Shown: positions 26,167 through 35,110, counted from the stretch's first letter. The stretch: DNA of 64,000 bases from Burkholderia latens (GCF_001718795.1 NZ_CP013438.1:2232001-2296000); one strand, 5' to 3'. The notes: generated from the sequence alone by a model not told the origin. Numbers and translations are program-made.

Positions 26167-26931
26167 ATGACTGCATCCTCGCTCACGCCGAACGTGCGCG
26201 CCATCGTCACTGGACACACGCGCGGCCTCGGCGCAGCACTCGCCGGACAACTGCTGCAACAAGGCATCGCCGTGCTCGGCGTGTCGCGCAGCCGCCATAC
26301 ATCGCTCGCCGCGCAGGCGGGCGGCCGCCTCGCCGAAATCGAACTCGACCTGTCGGACGCGTCGGCCATCGCGACGTGGCTCGCCGGCGACACGCTGCGC
26401 AGCTACGTCGACGGCGCGTCGATCGTGCTGCTCTTCAACAACGCGGGCATCGTCGACCCGATCGGGCCGCTTGCGGCGCAAGACCCGACGCTCGTCGCGC
26501 GCGCGGTCGGCGTGAACGTCGCGGCGCCGCTGATGCTGTCAGCGGCGCTCGCGCAGGTTGCGTCAACGCCGACCGAATGCCGGATCCTGCACGTGTCGAG
26601 CGGCGCCGCGCGCAATGCGTACGCGGGCTGGAGCGTCTACTGCGCGACGAAGGCCGCGCTCGACCATCACGCGCGTGCCGTCGCGCTCGATGCGAATCGC
26701 GCGCTGCGAATCTGCAGCGTCGCGCCGGGCGTTGTCGATACGGCGATGCAGGCGACGATCCGCTCGACCAGCGAAGCGAACTTCCCGATGCGCGAGAAGT
26801 TCGACCAGTTGAAGGCGAGCGGCGCGCTGTCGACTCCCGAGGCCGCCGCGCGGCAGCTGATCAACTACGCGCTCAGCGATGCGTTCGGCGCCGAGCCGAC
26901 GGCCGACGTGCGGAATCTGCCGCCGGCGTAA
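26167..26931 (+). CDS. Short-chain dehydrogenase/reductase, sepiapterin/benzil-reductase type
   Basis: 254-residue cytoplasmic NADP(H)-dependent oxidoreductase. It has the nucleotide motif TGHTRGLG at residues 15-22, FNNAGI, HVSSGAA (catalytic Ser) and YCATK (catalytic Tyr and Lys). The overall look, with a VAPGVVDTAMQ segment, is that of the sepiapterin/benzil reductase group. Substrate is not known. The ATG at 26167 was chosen from domain boundaries, since the frame upstream runs through the tandem repeat. It is convergent with the MOSC gene. Confidence 0.9.
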   Translation: MTASSLTPNVRAIVTGHTRGLGAALAGQLLQQGIAVLGVSRSRHTSLAAQAGGRLAEIELDLSDASAIATWLAGDTLRSYVDGASIVLLFNNAGIVDPIGPLAAQDPTLVARAVGVNVAAPLMLSAALAQVASTPTECRILHVSSGAARNAYAGWSVYCATKAALDHHARAVALDANRALRICSVAPGVVDTAMQATIRSTSEANFPMREKFDQLKASGALSTPEAAARQLINYALSDAFGAEPTADVRNLPPA

Positions 26932-26945
26932 CCGGGCAGCGGCCC

Positions 26946-27650
26946 TCATCCACCGAGCCGCTTCGTCCAGTCCTCGACCCGGCGTTCCGTCCGGCGCTTT
27001 TCGAGCATCGTGCGCCAGCCTCGCGTCAACACCGGAACGTCGCACAGCGCGTCGAGCGCCGCCATGTCGAGCGTGCGCCGGTACAGCACGTCGAGCACGT
27101 CCGACAGCGGCCATTGCGGATACGGACGCTCATGCAATGTCAGCACATCGCCCGGCGCGACCCAGCCTTCGTGCAGCACGCGGTAGTACCAGCCGGTCCG
27201 GCCGCTTTCCTGCACGAGTGCGGCCATCCGCGGATGGTCGAACCGCGCATTGAGCTTCCAGCACGGCTGCCTCGACTGCGACGCCTGGAGCACGGCGCCG
27301 CCCAGCGTGAACACGTCGCCGAGACACACGTCATGCTCGGTCAAGCCGTGCGTCGACAGGTTTTCGCCGAATGCGCCCGGCCGCGCGAGCACGTCGCGCA
27401 TGCCGATCTGCGCCGACCACCACGCATAGTGATCGTGCGCGTAGTGATGGACCGCCTTGTCGGCCCCGCCGTGATGCCGCGCATCGGCCTGACTATCGCC
27501 GGCAAAGCCGAGCGCGCCCAGCCACAGGCGCGCGTCGACCGGTTGCTTGTCGATCGCACTGACGTGCCGCGTGCCGGCCAGCGGCCCGCTGGTGCCGACG
27601 CGCACCATGCCGATGGCCGCCGCGATCGCCGGGCGTGCGTCGCCGCTCAT
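26946..27650 (-). CDS. MOSC-domain protein, YiiM type
   Basis: 234-residue MOSC protein with the C-terminal 3-alpha domain of YiiM. Visible features: GDSQADARHHGGADKAVHHY, FGENLSTHGLTEHDVCLGD, and SRQPCWKLN containing the cysteine expected to hold the molybdenum cofactor. YiiM reduces N-hydroxylated compounds in other bacteria. Its start overlaps the stop of the DapA-like gene by 4 bp (ATGA), so it is the third gene of the operon beginning with the aldolase-like gene. Confidence 0.9.
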   Translation of the reverse strand: MSGDARPAIAAAIGMVRVGTSGPLAGTRHVSAIDKQPVDARLWLGALGFAGDSQADARHHGGADKAVHHYAHDHYAWWSAQIGMRDVLARPGAFGENLSTHGLTEHDVCLGDVFTLGGAVLQASQSRQPCWKLNARFDHPRMAALVQESGRTGWYYRVLHEGWVAPGDVLTLHERPYPQWPLSDVLDVLYRRTLDMAALDALCDVPVLTRGWRTMLEKRRTERRVEDWTKRLGG

Positions 27651-28543
27651 GCCGCCACGCCGTCCGCCAGGGCTGCCAGCACGCGTTCGAGTTCACGCGT
27701 GCGTGCGTCGCCAAGCGGCAGCAGCGGCCGTCTCGGCTCGCCGGCGTCGAAGCCGCGCAGCCGCAATCCGGCCTTCACGGTCACCGGCAACCCGCCGCTG
27801 ACGATGAACTGCAGCAGCGGCAACTGCGCGTGGAATACCGCGCGGGCGCGCGCGAGGTCGCCCGTGCGCATCGCGTCGACAAGCGCAAGCGGCAAATCGG
27901 CATTCAGGTTTGGCGCGGCCGTGCACCATCCGGCCGCGCCCGCCGCAAGCGCGGCCAGCGCCATCGGATTGCTGCCGTTGTAGAACGGGATCGTCCCGTC
28001 GCTCAACTGCGCGAGGCGGTGCATCCGTCCGATGTCGCCGGTGCTTTCCTTGACCATCGTCACGTTGTCGACAGCCTTGCAGATCGTCACGATCAGCTCC
28101 GGCGACATGTCGACGCCGCTCGTCGCGGGATTGTTGTACAGCATGATCGGAATGCCGATGGCGTCGCCGATCGCGCGATAGTGCGCGACGATTTCATCGT
28201 TGCCGAGCTTCCAGTACGACACCGGCAGAACCATCACCGCATCGGCGCCGGCCTGTTCGGCAATGCGCGCGCGGCGCACCGCTCCCGCGGTCGTGAGATC
28301 CGAGATGCCGACGACCGTCGGCACACGCCGGCGCACCGCGCGAATCGACGCGGCGGCGACCGATTCCCATTCGGAATCGGACAGGTATGCACTTTCGCCG
28401 GTACTGCCCAGCGGGGCAATCGCATGGACGCCATCGGCGATCAGGCGCTCGATCAGCGCGTCGAGCAAGTTCAGGTCGACACAGCCGTCGGCAGAGAACG
28501 GCGTAACAGGGTAGGCGATCACGCCTTGCAAAAGAATGGACAC
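27647..28543 (-). CDS. Dihydrodipicolinate synthase-family aldolase/lyase
   Basis: 298-residue class I lyase of the DapA/NAL superfamily. It has the substrate loop LGSTGESAYL, the catalytic Tyr in IMLYNNPATSG and the Schiff-base Lys in VTMVKESTGD. Neighbours indicate catabolism rather than lysine synthesis, so the product is probably a keto-acid aldolase or dehydratase. It is followed by the MOSC gene with a 4-bp overlap and preceded by the class II aldolase gene 50 bp away. Confidence 0.9.
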   Translation of the reverse strand: MSILLQGVIAYPVTPFSADGCVDLNLLDALIERLIADGVHAIAPLGSTGESAYLSDSEWESVAAASIRAVRRRVPTVVGISDLTTAGAVRRARIAEQAGADAVMVLPVSYWKLGNDEIVAHYRAIGDAIGIPIMLYNNPATSGVDMSPELIVTICKAVDNVTMVKESTGDIGRMHRLAQLSDGTIPFYNGSNPMALAALAAGAAGWCTAAPNLNADLPLALVDAMRTGDLARARAVFHAQLPLLQFIVSGGLPVTVKAGLRLRGFDAGEPRRPLLPLGDARTRELERVLAALADGVAA

Positions 28544-28593
28544 GATGCGGATTCCTTAATGATGGGTGGATACGGTGGAAACGAAATGCCCGA

Positions 28594-29376
28594 TCATGCG
28601 ATGCAGTCCCGGTGCGTACGCAACGCGCGGCGCGCGTAGTAATCAAAGGTCACGGCGTCACGCTTCGGCTTCGAAATCCAGTCGTGCGCTTCGCGCGCCA
28701 GCGCCGGCGGAACCGGCTTGATCTCGCCGGCCGACATCGCCAGCAGTTGCAGCCTCGCCGCCCGCTCGATCAGCAGCGCGAGCATGCATGCTTCCTCGAT
28801 CGTCTTGCCGACCACGAGCTGGCCATGATGCGACAGCAGGATCGCCCGCTTGCCGCCGAGCGCCTTCGAGATGATCTCGCCCTCCTCGTTACCGACCGGC
28901 ACGCCTGGCCAGTCCTTCAGGAACGCGCAATCGTCGTACAAAGGGCACGTGTCCATGTGCGACACGACGAGCGGTTGCTCGAGCATCGACAGCGCCGCCA
29001 CGTGGGCGGGGTGCGTATGAATGATGCAGTTCACGTCCGGCCGCTCGCGGTAGATCCACGTATGGAACCGGTTGGCCGGATTCGGAATGCCTTTGCCGTC
29101 GACCACGTCGAGATCCTCGTTGACGCGCAGCAGGTTCGCGGCCGAGATTTCATCGAAACCGAGCCCGAGCCGCTGCGTGTAATACGTGCCGGCTTCGTCC
29201 GCGCGGCACGTGATCTGTCCGGCCAGCCCCGAATCATGGCCGGCGTCGAAAAGGATCCGGCACGTCAGTGCCAGCTTCTGCCGGACGGACCAGCCGCTGT
29301 CGCCCACCTCGTTGTCGAGGCGCCGCTCCGCAAGCTCGACCAGCGCCTCCTTCGTCAAATTCAGCGTTTCCGCCAT
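28594..29376 (-). CDS. Class II aldolase/adducin-family protein
   Basis: 260-residue zinc-dependent aldolase-fold protein. Metal-binding His residues are in IIHTHPAHVAAL and LLSHHGQLVVG. An N-terminal segment (GQITCRADEAGTYYTQRLGLGFDEI) is typical of the decarboxylase/aldolase group acting on keto acids, rather than fuculose-phosphate aldolases. ATG 29376 follows AGGAGG at 6 nt. It is the first gene of a three-gene operon and faces the XRE-cupin regulator across a perfect palindrome. Confidence 0.9.
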   Translation of the reverse strand: MAETLNLTKEALVELAERRLDNEVGDSGWSVRQKLALTCRILFDAGHDSGLAGQITCRADEAGTYYTQRLGLGFDEISAANLLRVNEDLDVVDGKGIPNPANRFHTWIYRERPDVNCIIHTHPAHVAALSMLEQPLVVSHMDTCPLYDDCAFLKDWPGVPVGNEEGEIISKALGGKRAILLSHHGQLVVGKTIEEACMLALLIERAARLQLLAMSAGEIKPVPPALAREAHDWISKPKRDAVTFDYYARRALRTHRDCIA

Positions 29377-29456
29377 GTTCGCCTCCTGAATGAACCGGAT
29401 CGGCCACGCCAACCGCAGCCGTCTCCCCGGGAGCTTCAGGACACACAATACACCTT

Positions 29457-29473
29457 ATGACACTTTGTGTCAT
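29457..29473. promoter_or_regulatory. Perfect palindrome ATGACAC-N3-GTGTCAT, probable operator
   Basis: Seven-base arms separated by TTT. It lies 39 bp before the XRE-cupin ATG and 80 bp before the aldolase ATG. Position and symmetry fit an operator used by the XRE-cupin regulator (or the GntR regulator behind it) to control both directions. Confidence 0.65.
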
Positions 29474-29511
29474 GCGCTACAATCGATTTTTCGAAGAACC
29501 CGTGGCGCCCC

Positions 29512-30054
29512 ATGACGATTCGCCTGAAACTGCTCCGAAAACAGAAGGGCTGGACGCTCGACGTGCTGGCCGACGAGACCGGCCTGACCAAGAGCTACCT
29601 GTCGAAGGTCGAGCGCGGCCTGAGCGTGCCGTCGATCGGGGTTGCGCTGAAGCTGTCGAAGGCGCTGAATGTCGATGTCGAGCAGCTGTTCTCGGAAAGC
29701 CGGAACCGGGAGCTGATCACGGTCACGCGCGCGGGGGAGCGCACGGCGATGGGTGCGGCGGCCGACAGCCACGCGCACCGCTTCGAAAGCATCGCGGCCG
29801 GCGTCGCGCCGAAGAAAATGCTGCCGTTCATCGTGCACCCGCCGCACGAATTCGCGGCGTCGACGTTCCGCGAACACGAAGGCGAGGAATTCCTGTTCGT
29901 GCACAAAGGGCGTATCGAAATCGAATTTCCGAACGAGACGGTGCAACTCAAGACCGGCGATTCAGTCTATTTCAACGCACTCATCCCGCACCGCACGCGC
30001 AGCCTCGGCGCCGCGCAGGCGGAAATCCTGGTCATCGTCAGTCACGACGACTAG
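29512..30054 (+). CDS. XRE-family regulator with cupin domain
   Basis: 180-residue regulator with a helix-turn-helix at residues 1-58 (TGLTKSYLSKVERGLSVPSI) and a cupin_2 domain at about 100-175 (REHEGEEFLFVHKGRIEIEF, DSVYFNALIPH). ATG 29512 gives the family start; the upstream GTG at 29467 overlaps the palindrome and is unlikely. It is divergent from the aldolase operon and 31 bp before a HutC-type gene, so two different regulators appear to serve one locus. Confidence 0.92.
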   Translation: MTIRLKLLRKQKGWTLDVLADETGLTKSYLSKVERGLSVPSIGVALKLSKALNVDVEQLFSESRNRELITVTRAGERTAMGAAADSHAHRFESIAAGVAPKKMLPFIVHPPHEFAASTFREHEGEEFLFVHKGRIEIEFPNETVQLKTGDSVYFNALIPHRTRSLGAAQAEILVIVSHDD

Positions 30055-30085
30055 CCTCGTCACTTCTTCGCGCAAGGATCCTCCG

Positions 30086-30823
30086 ATGGTCACGAAGACC
30101 ACCGCACCGTTCCAGCAGATCAAGACGCTCGTTCGCCAGAACGTCGATGCAGGCGACTGGCGGCCCGGGGACCGCATTCCGTCCGAACTCGATCTCGCCG
30201 CGCAATTCGGCGTCGCGCGCATGACGGTCAACCGCGCGCTGCGCGAGCTGACCGAGGAAGGCGTGCTCAAGCGCATTGCAGGCGTCGGCACGTTCGTCGC
30301 CGAAGCGAAACCGCAGTCGAACCTGCTGATGATCGCGCACATCCGCGACGAAATCCGCGCGCGCGGGCACGAATACACGTGTCGCGTGCTGAGTCGGTCG
30401 CGCGAGCCCGCATCGTTCGACGTCGCAACCGCGTTCGGGCTCGCGGTCAACACGCCGGTCTATCACGTCGTGTGCGTGCACGAGGAAAACGGACGCCCGA
30501 TCCAGCTCGAGGACCGCTACGTGAATCCGGCCGCCGCGCCGGCATTCATCGATCAGGACTTTCAGGCGGAACCGCCGTCCGAATACCTGTTCAACAACGT
30601 GTCGCACTACGAACTGGAGATCGAGCACGTGGTCGACGCGTCGCTGCCGACAAGCGAACAGGCACGGCTGCTCGACATGCGCGCCGACGAGCCGTGCCTC
30701 ACGCTCACGCGCCGCACCTGGACGAACGGGCTGCCGGTCACGTTCGTGCACTTCCTGCATCCGGGCAATCGCTACCGGCTCGGCTCGCGGTTCAAACCCG
30801 GCGCGGGCCGCCACCAGACCTGA
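30086..30823 (+). CDS. GntR-family regulator, HutC subfamily (UTRA domain)
   Basis: 245 residues. The winged helix at 1-75 contains RIPSELDLAAQFGVARMTVNRAL; the UTRA ligand domain at 95-240 contains VVCVHEENGRPIQLEDRYVNP and FLHPGNRYRLGSRF. It resembles the histidine-utilization repressor closely, but no hut genes are in the window, so a role here in the neighbouring aldolase operon is at least as likely. AAGGATC precedes the ATG. Probably co-transcribed with the XRE-cupin gene. Confidence 0.9.
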   Translation: MVTKTTAPFQQIKTLVRQNVDAGDWRPGDRIPSELDLAAQFGVARMTVNRALRELTEEGVLKRIAGVGTFVAEAKPQSNLLMIAHIRDEIRARGHEYTCRVLSRSREPASFDVATAFGLAVNTPVYHVVCVHEENGRPIQLEDRYVNPAAAPAFIDQDFQAEPPSEYLFNNVSHYELEIEHVVDASLPTSEQARLLDMRADEPCLTLTRRTWTNGLPVTFVHFLHPGNRYRLGSRFKPGAGRHQT

Positions 30824-30929
30824 GCAACCTTCGCCGAAGCAAGCAAACGATCGCGCGCGGCAACCGCCTCATCGCGACGCCGCCGCCGCGCGCATGACGC
30901 CCGATGTGGTCGGTGTCCGCGAAGCCGCG

Positions 30930-31805
30930 TCAGATCGCCGCGACCTGCCCTGCCCCGCGCGACCACACGACCGGAAACAGCGGATGATCGAGCGGCGCAC
31001 CAGCCGGCAGTTCGTCGGCGAGCCCGGGGAAATCGGGCGACGTCTTCCAGCGGCGCGGTGCGTGGCGGATATCGTCGCCGACGAAACGGATCGAGAACGC
31101 GCGCCGACGGTTCTGCGTGCCGCCCGACGCATGCAACGTCAGCATCCTGAAGCACACCATGTCGCCCGGCTCGAGCGCCCAGTGGCGGATCGGAAACGCC
31201 GAACGGTCGGCTTCGATGTCGGGCAGATCGGCGAGGCTGCCTTCCGGAAACCACTTCGCCTCCTTGTCCATGAACGTGCGCGGCATCAGCCACGGCCCAC
31301 GGTGCGAGCCGGCGACGAATTCCAGCGTCGATTCGAGCGGCACCGGATCGACCGGGATCCACATGCTGACGTTGTCGTCGCCTTCGATGTTGTAGTACGG
31401 CTGATCCTGATGCCACGGCGTGCGCTGTCGCGTGCCGGGCTCCTTCACGAGCAGATGGTCGTGATGCAGCCGCACCGTCCGCGCGCCCATCAGCGCGGCC
31501 GCGACGGACGGCGCCGGCGAATGCACGATGAAGTCGCGATATGCGGCGTTGTGCTGCCAGTTGCAGAAGTCCTCGAAGAACCAGCCCGGATCGTCGGGCC
31601 GGCTCGCCACTTTCGCGCGCGCGCTCGGCTGCGCGAGATTCGCGTCGATGCCGGCGCGCAGCGCGGCCACCTCGTCGGGCAAGAAGATGCCCTTGATGCA
31701 CACCGCGCCTTCGTCGCGGAACGCGGCGATCAGTTCGGGCGTCACGGCTTGCGCGACGCGGTCCTGGATACTCGTCATGGGCTGGCTGTCGATTGAATGA
31801 CTCAT
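30930..31805 (-). CDS. Phytanoyl-CoA dioxygenase-family (PhyH) oxygenase
   Basis: 291-residue Fe(II)/2-oxoglutarate-dependent oxygenase. The iron facial triad is seen as TPWHQDQPYYN (His-x-Asp) and MLTLHASGG (distal His); an Arg in RRAFSIRFVGDD would bind 2-oxoglutarate. Such enzymes hydroxylate small molecules, and the substrate here is open. An internal ATG at 31778 is an alternative start. It follows the binding-protein gene by 25 bp, so the two form an operon. Confidence 0.9.
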   Translation of the reverse strand: MSHSIDSQPMTSIQDRVAQAVTPELIAAFRDEGAVCIKGIFLPDEVAALRAGIDANLAQPSARAKVASRPDDPGWFFEDFCNWQHNAAYRDFIVHSPAPSVAAALMGARTVRLHHDHLLVKEPGTRQRTPWHQDQPYYNIEGDDNVSMWIPVDPVPLESTLEFVAGSHRGPWLMPRTFMDKEAKWFPEGSLADLPDIEADRSAFPIRHWALEPGDMVCFRMLTLHASGGTQNRRRAFSIRFVGDDIRHAPRRWKTSPDFPGLADELPAGAPLDHPLFPVVWSRGAGQVAAI

Positions 31806-31830
31806 GGGGTCATGGGAGACATGGACGGCT

Positions 31831-32634
31831 TCACGGTGCCGACGTCACCTGCTGCTTAGCACCGTAAATATCGAAGTCGAAGTACTTCGCAGCAATCTTC
31901 CGGTACGTGCCGTTTGCGCGGATCGCGGCGATCGCATCGTTCAGCCGCTTCTTCATCTCCGCGTCGCCCTTGCGCACGCCCATCGCGACGCCGTAGCCGG
32001 TGATACGCACGTCGGTTACGTCGGGGCCGGCGAACGCGTAGTTCTTGCCGCGCGGCGTCTTCAGGAACGCATAGCCGGCCTGCGTCTTGTCCTGGAAGGT
32101 CGCGTCGAGCCGGCCGTTCACCAGATCCTGGTACACCTGGTCCTGGTTCTGGTACGACACGATCGTCACGCCCTTCGTCGCCCATTCCGCCTTCGCGTAG
32201 GCCTCCTGCGTGGTGCCCTGGTCGATCCCGACGCGTTTGCCCGCGAGCGACGCGGCCGTGGGCAGCAGTTTCGAGCCGACCGGCGCGACGAGCGCGCCCG
32301 GCGACGCATAGAGCTTGTTCGAGAAATCGATCTGCTTGAGCCGTTCGTCGGTGGCCGTCATCGCGGACATGATCACGTCGAACTTGCGCGCGCGCAGCGC
32401 CGGAATCATCCCGTCGAAGCCCTGCTCGACCCACACGCATTTCGCGCGCAGCTGCTCGCAGATCGCATTGCGCAGGTCGATATCGAAGCCGGCGAGCGAG
32501 CCGTCCGGCTGCTTCGCCTCGAACGGCGGATAAGTGGGATCGATGCCCCACCGGATCGTCGCCGTATCCTGCGCGAACGAGACGAGCGGCGCGAGCGCCA
32601 GCACGGAAACGACAAGCTTTGCAGTGCGGATCAT
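31831..32634 (-). CDS. Amino-acid-type ABC transporter substrate-binding protein (SBP family 3)
   Basis: 267-residue periplasmic binding protein with a signal peptide at 1-21 ending SFAQ. It has the family 3 opening IRWGIDPTYPPFEAKQPDGSLAGFDIDL, then VIMSAMTATDERLKQIDFS and GIDQGTT. Ligands are usually polar amino acids or opines. AAGGA lies 8 nt before ATG 32634. No permease or ATPase gene is adjacent: its partner is the PhyH gene downstream, which may act on the imported compound. Confidence 0.92.
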   Translation of the reverse strand: MIRTAKLVVSVLALAPLVSFAQDTATIRWGIDPTYPPFEAKQPDGSLAGFDIDLRNAICEQLRAKCVWVEQGFDGMIPALRARKFDVIMSAMTATDERLKQIDFSNKLYASPGALVAPVGSKLLPTAASLAGKRVGIDQGTTQEAYAKAEWATKGVTIVSYQNQDQVYQDLVNGRLDATFQDKTQAGYAFLKTPRGKNYAFAGPDVTDVRITGYGVAMGVRKGDAEMKKRLNDAIAAIRANGTYRKIAAKYFDFDIYGAKQQVTSAP

Positions 32635-33430
32635 GACGGGTGTCCTTGTGGTCTCGACGCGGCGGCAAGCGCCGGGCGTCCATTGGGAGCCGTGCGCCGG
32701 GGAGCCGAATACGGCGCGCGAAAGACGGGACTTCGTTGAAACTGCAATGCAGTCTAGACCGCTCAATCCGTGAGCGCAAGGCATGAAAACGCAGCCATGG
32801 ACGATCGGCAACGGCCGCCCGGAGAAGTCGCTCAAGATGCGCGCAATAGAGAAATATAGAGCGCTTATTGCGGCAAATTACTATATTTTTCGGTGTTTAC
32901 CCGAGCGAATCGCACAGTTGATCGAGAGTGGGCGATGCCGGATATCCACATCTTCCGATGTCGATGATTCGCTGGCGCCCGAGCGCTCTTTCGTATGGAT
33001 ATCGGACTTTGATTGCCACCATCCTAGACCGCTTGCCGTCGACGGGCATGCGCGTCCGGTCCGCGTGATTCGCGCGTTGCGGGCAGGAACACCGCGCGGC
33101 TCTCGTCGTCTCGTGAATTGATTCGCGCGGCGTGCTTCAACACCATCCGGGCGTCGCCGGCAGCGCCGCGGTCCGTTGCGCTGCGCAGCCTTGCACCGAG
33201 CGCTCCGCCGTGGGCGGCTGCGGTGGCCGATGTGCGCACCGTCAGCGCAAGCGCGCCGGCCATCGCTCATCGTTTGAACAACATCCATCGTGCTCGTGCC
33301 GCGTGCGCCACCGCGGGCGACGCACGCACGCCGAGTCCGGCGAAACCGCGATTGCCCGCGGGCCCCGGCCATGCTAAAAGTCGTCGCATTCATTTGAAAA
33401 TGAAATGCCAGAATCGATAAAAGTGCGGAA
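32635..33430. other. Long divergent intergenic region, no supported gene
   Basis: Nearly 800 bp between the binding-protein and LysR genes. An AT-rich patch at 32840-32900 is unlike the surroundings. A palindrome sits just before the LysR gene. A 112-codon frame at 32783-33121 and several Ala/Arg-rich frames at 33020-33420 lack good ribosome sites or codon patterns. Old gene remnants are possible but not identifiable. Confidence 0.4.
33386..33408. promoter_or_regulatory. Palindrome in front of the LysR gene
   Basis: TTCATTT-GA-AAATGAA (7-bp arms) centred at 33396-33397, extended outward by GCATT and AATGC. It ends about 25 bp before the LysR start, a usual place for autoregulation. Confidence 0.5.
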
Positions 33431-34297
33431 ATGAATAGACCTTTGTTCGACCTCGACCTGCTGCGCGCACTCGTGATGGTGGCCGACTGCGGCAGCTTCA
33501 CGACCGCGTCCGCGCGATTGCATTCGACGCAGTCGACGGTCAGCCAGAAGGTGCGGCGGCTCGAGGAGATCGCCGGGCATCGACTGCTCGACCGCGGCAC
33601 GCGCGACGTACGGCCGACCGACGCCGGCGTGACGGTGCTCAGCTATGCACGGCGCATGCTCGCGCTGAACGACGAGATGCTCGAAGCGCTGTCGGGCGCG
33701 ACCGTCGCGCTGACGATCCGGCTCGGCGTGCCCGACGATTTCGCGGCGGGCCGCACGACGCATGCGCTCGCGGCGTTCAAGCGCGACCACCCGCAGGTGA
33801 AGCTCGAAGTGACGTGCGGGCTGAGCCGCGACATCTGTGCGGCCTACGATCGCGGCGAGCTCGATCTCGTGCTGATCAAGCAACGGCGCGACAGCCGCGA
33901 GGCGGTGGCACGCTGGCCCGAGAAACTGCGCTGGATCGACAGCGCACGGCATCCGACGATCGACCTCGACCCGGTGCCGATCGTCGTGTTTCCGCCGCGC
34001 GGGCTCTATCGCGACGACATGATCAAGGCGATCGAGGAACGCGGCCGCCGCTGGCGCATCAGCTTCACGACATCGAGCCTGAGCGGAATCCAGGCGGCGG
34101 TGGCCGACGGGCTCGGGATCAGCGTGCTGCCCGCGCGCGTGGTGACCGACGACCACGTGGTGCTGAACGACGAGCCCGGCGGCTTCGCGCCCATCGAGCA
34201 CATGGACATTGCGATCCTGCATCGGCCGACTGCCGATCCGATGGTCAGCGAACTGACGAAGGTGCTCGCGGCGATGCTCGAGCACGAGGAGGAATAA
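33431..34297 (+). CDS. LysR-family transcriptional regulator
   Basis: 288 residues. The winged helix at residues 4-63 reads DLDLLRALVMVADCGSFTTAS with the recognition part HSTQSTVSQKVRRLEE; the effector domain begins near 92 (LTIRLGVPDDFAAGRT). It ends EHEEE. The nearest genes are the convergent NTF2-fold gene and the divergent binding-protein/PhyH pair 800 bp away, so the target is not evident beyond likely autoregulation. Confidence 0.92.
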   Translation: MNRPLFDLDLLRALVMVADCGSFTTASARLHSTQSTVSQKVRRLEEIAGHRLLDRGTRDVRPTDAGVTVLSYARRMLALNDEMLEALSGATVALTIRLGVPDDFAAGRTTHALAAFKRDHPQVKLEVTCGLSRDICAAYDRGELDLVLIKQRRDSREAVARWPEKLRWIDSARHPTIDLDPVPIVVFPPRGLYRDDMIKAIEERGRRWRISFTTSSLSGIQAAVADGLGISVLPARVVTDDHVVLNDEPGGFAPIEHMDIAILHRPTADPMVSELTKVLAAMLEHEEE

Positions 34298-34374
34298 ACG
34301 CGGCTCTGCGGCGATTTGGGCGTCGGCGTGCAGATGGCCGTTGGCGCTCGGTGCTGCCGAAAGACCGCCGCGCG

Positions 34375-34872
34375 TCAGAACATCGTATTCCCGTTCGCCG
34401 CATGCTCCGGCACCGGCTGGTTCACGTCCCAGTGCTCGACGATCTTGCCGTGCGCGAGCCGGAAGATGTCCACGATCGCGCTGCCGCGCGTGCCCGGCTC
34501 GCGCACCGCGTGCACGTGGAGGATCACGTAGTCGCCGTCGACAAACGAGCGCTTGATCTCGCTATGCGACTGCGGATACGTGTCGCGCAGGAACGCGACG
34601 AACTTGCGGAAGCCGTCGCGGCCGTCGGCCGCGTTCGGGTTGTGCTGCACGTATTGGTCGCCAACGTACGCGAGCGCGGCGTCCGCGTCCTTCTCGTTCA
34701 GCCCTTTCTCGTAGAACGCGAGCACCGTACGACGGTTCGCCTCCTGAAGTGCGCTATCCACGCTATCCACGCCGGACGCAATCGCGTGCGCGGACGTCGC
34801 CGCGAACAGGGCCGCGGCCACCCATCGCGCGCATCGCGCGGCGCGTGCCGTCGTCATGCGGGTGCATCGCAT
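34375..34872 (-). CDS. Exported SnoaL-like (NTF2-fold) protein
   Basis: 165 residues from ATG 34872, preceded by GGGGAG. An N-terminal Arg-rich start and hydrophobic segment (ARWVAAALFAATSAHAIA) make a signal peptide of about 30 residues. The mature part has the SnoaL-like pattern NRRTVLAFYEKGLNEKDADAALAYVGDQYVQHNPN, ending with VEHWDVNQPVPEHAANGNTMF, close to polyketide-cyclase-like lactone and ester hydrolases. Role unknown. It is downstream of the amidohydrolase pair on the same strand. Confidence 0.82.
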   Translation of the reverse strand: MRCTRMTTARAARCARWVAAALFAATSAHAIASGVDSVDSALQEANRRTVLAFYEKGLNEKDADAALAYVGDQYVQHNPNAADGRDGFRKFVAFLRDTYPQSHSEIKRSFVDGDYVILHVHAVREPGTRGSAIVDIFRLAHGKIVEHWDVNQPVPEHAANGNTMF

Positions 34873-35110
34873 CGTCGTCTCCCCGGAAATCGAGCTGAAG
34901 GAAGCCCGATCATACCGGCCGCGATGCGTTCGATTGGACCTTATCGCCATCACTCGGGTGCGTCGTATCGGCATCTTCCGGGAGGCAGGCTGAACGAAAC
35001 CCCACCCCGCCCGCCGCAACGCGCGCGTTCAGCGCGGATCGCCATCGCGCGCGCCCCGCATCGCCCGTCGGACTGAAGGCAGCCCGATCCTGCGGACAGC
35101 AAAGCGGCGT

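Noticed and set aside
30086..30823. Calling the GntR gene hutC
   Set aside because: Sequence is HutC-like, but no histidine-utilisation genes are in the window and the neighbouring operon offers another target.
32783..33121. 112-codon plus-strand frame (MKTQPWTIGNGRPEKS)
   Set aside because: Weak ribosome site, atypical codons in the AT-rich part, Arg-rich tail; no family resemblance.
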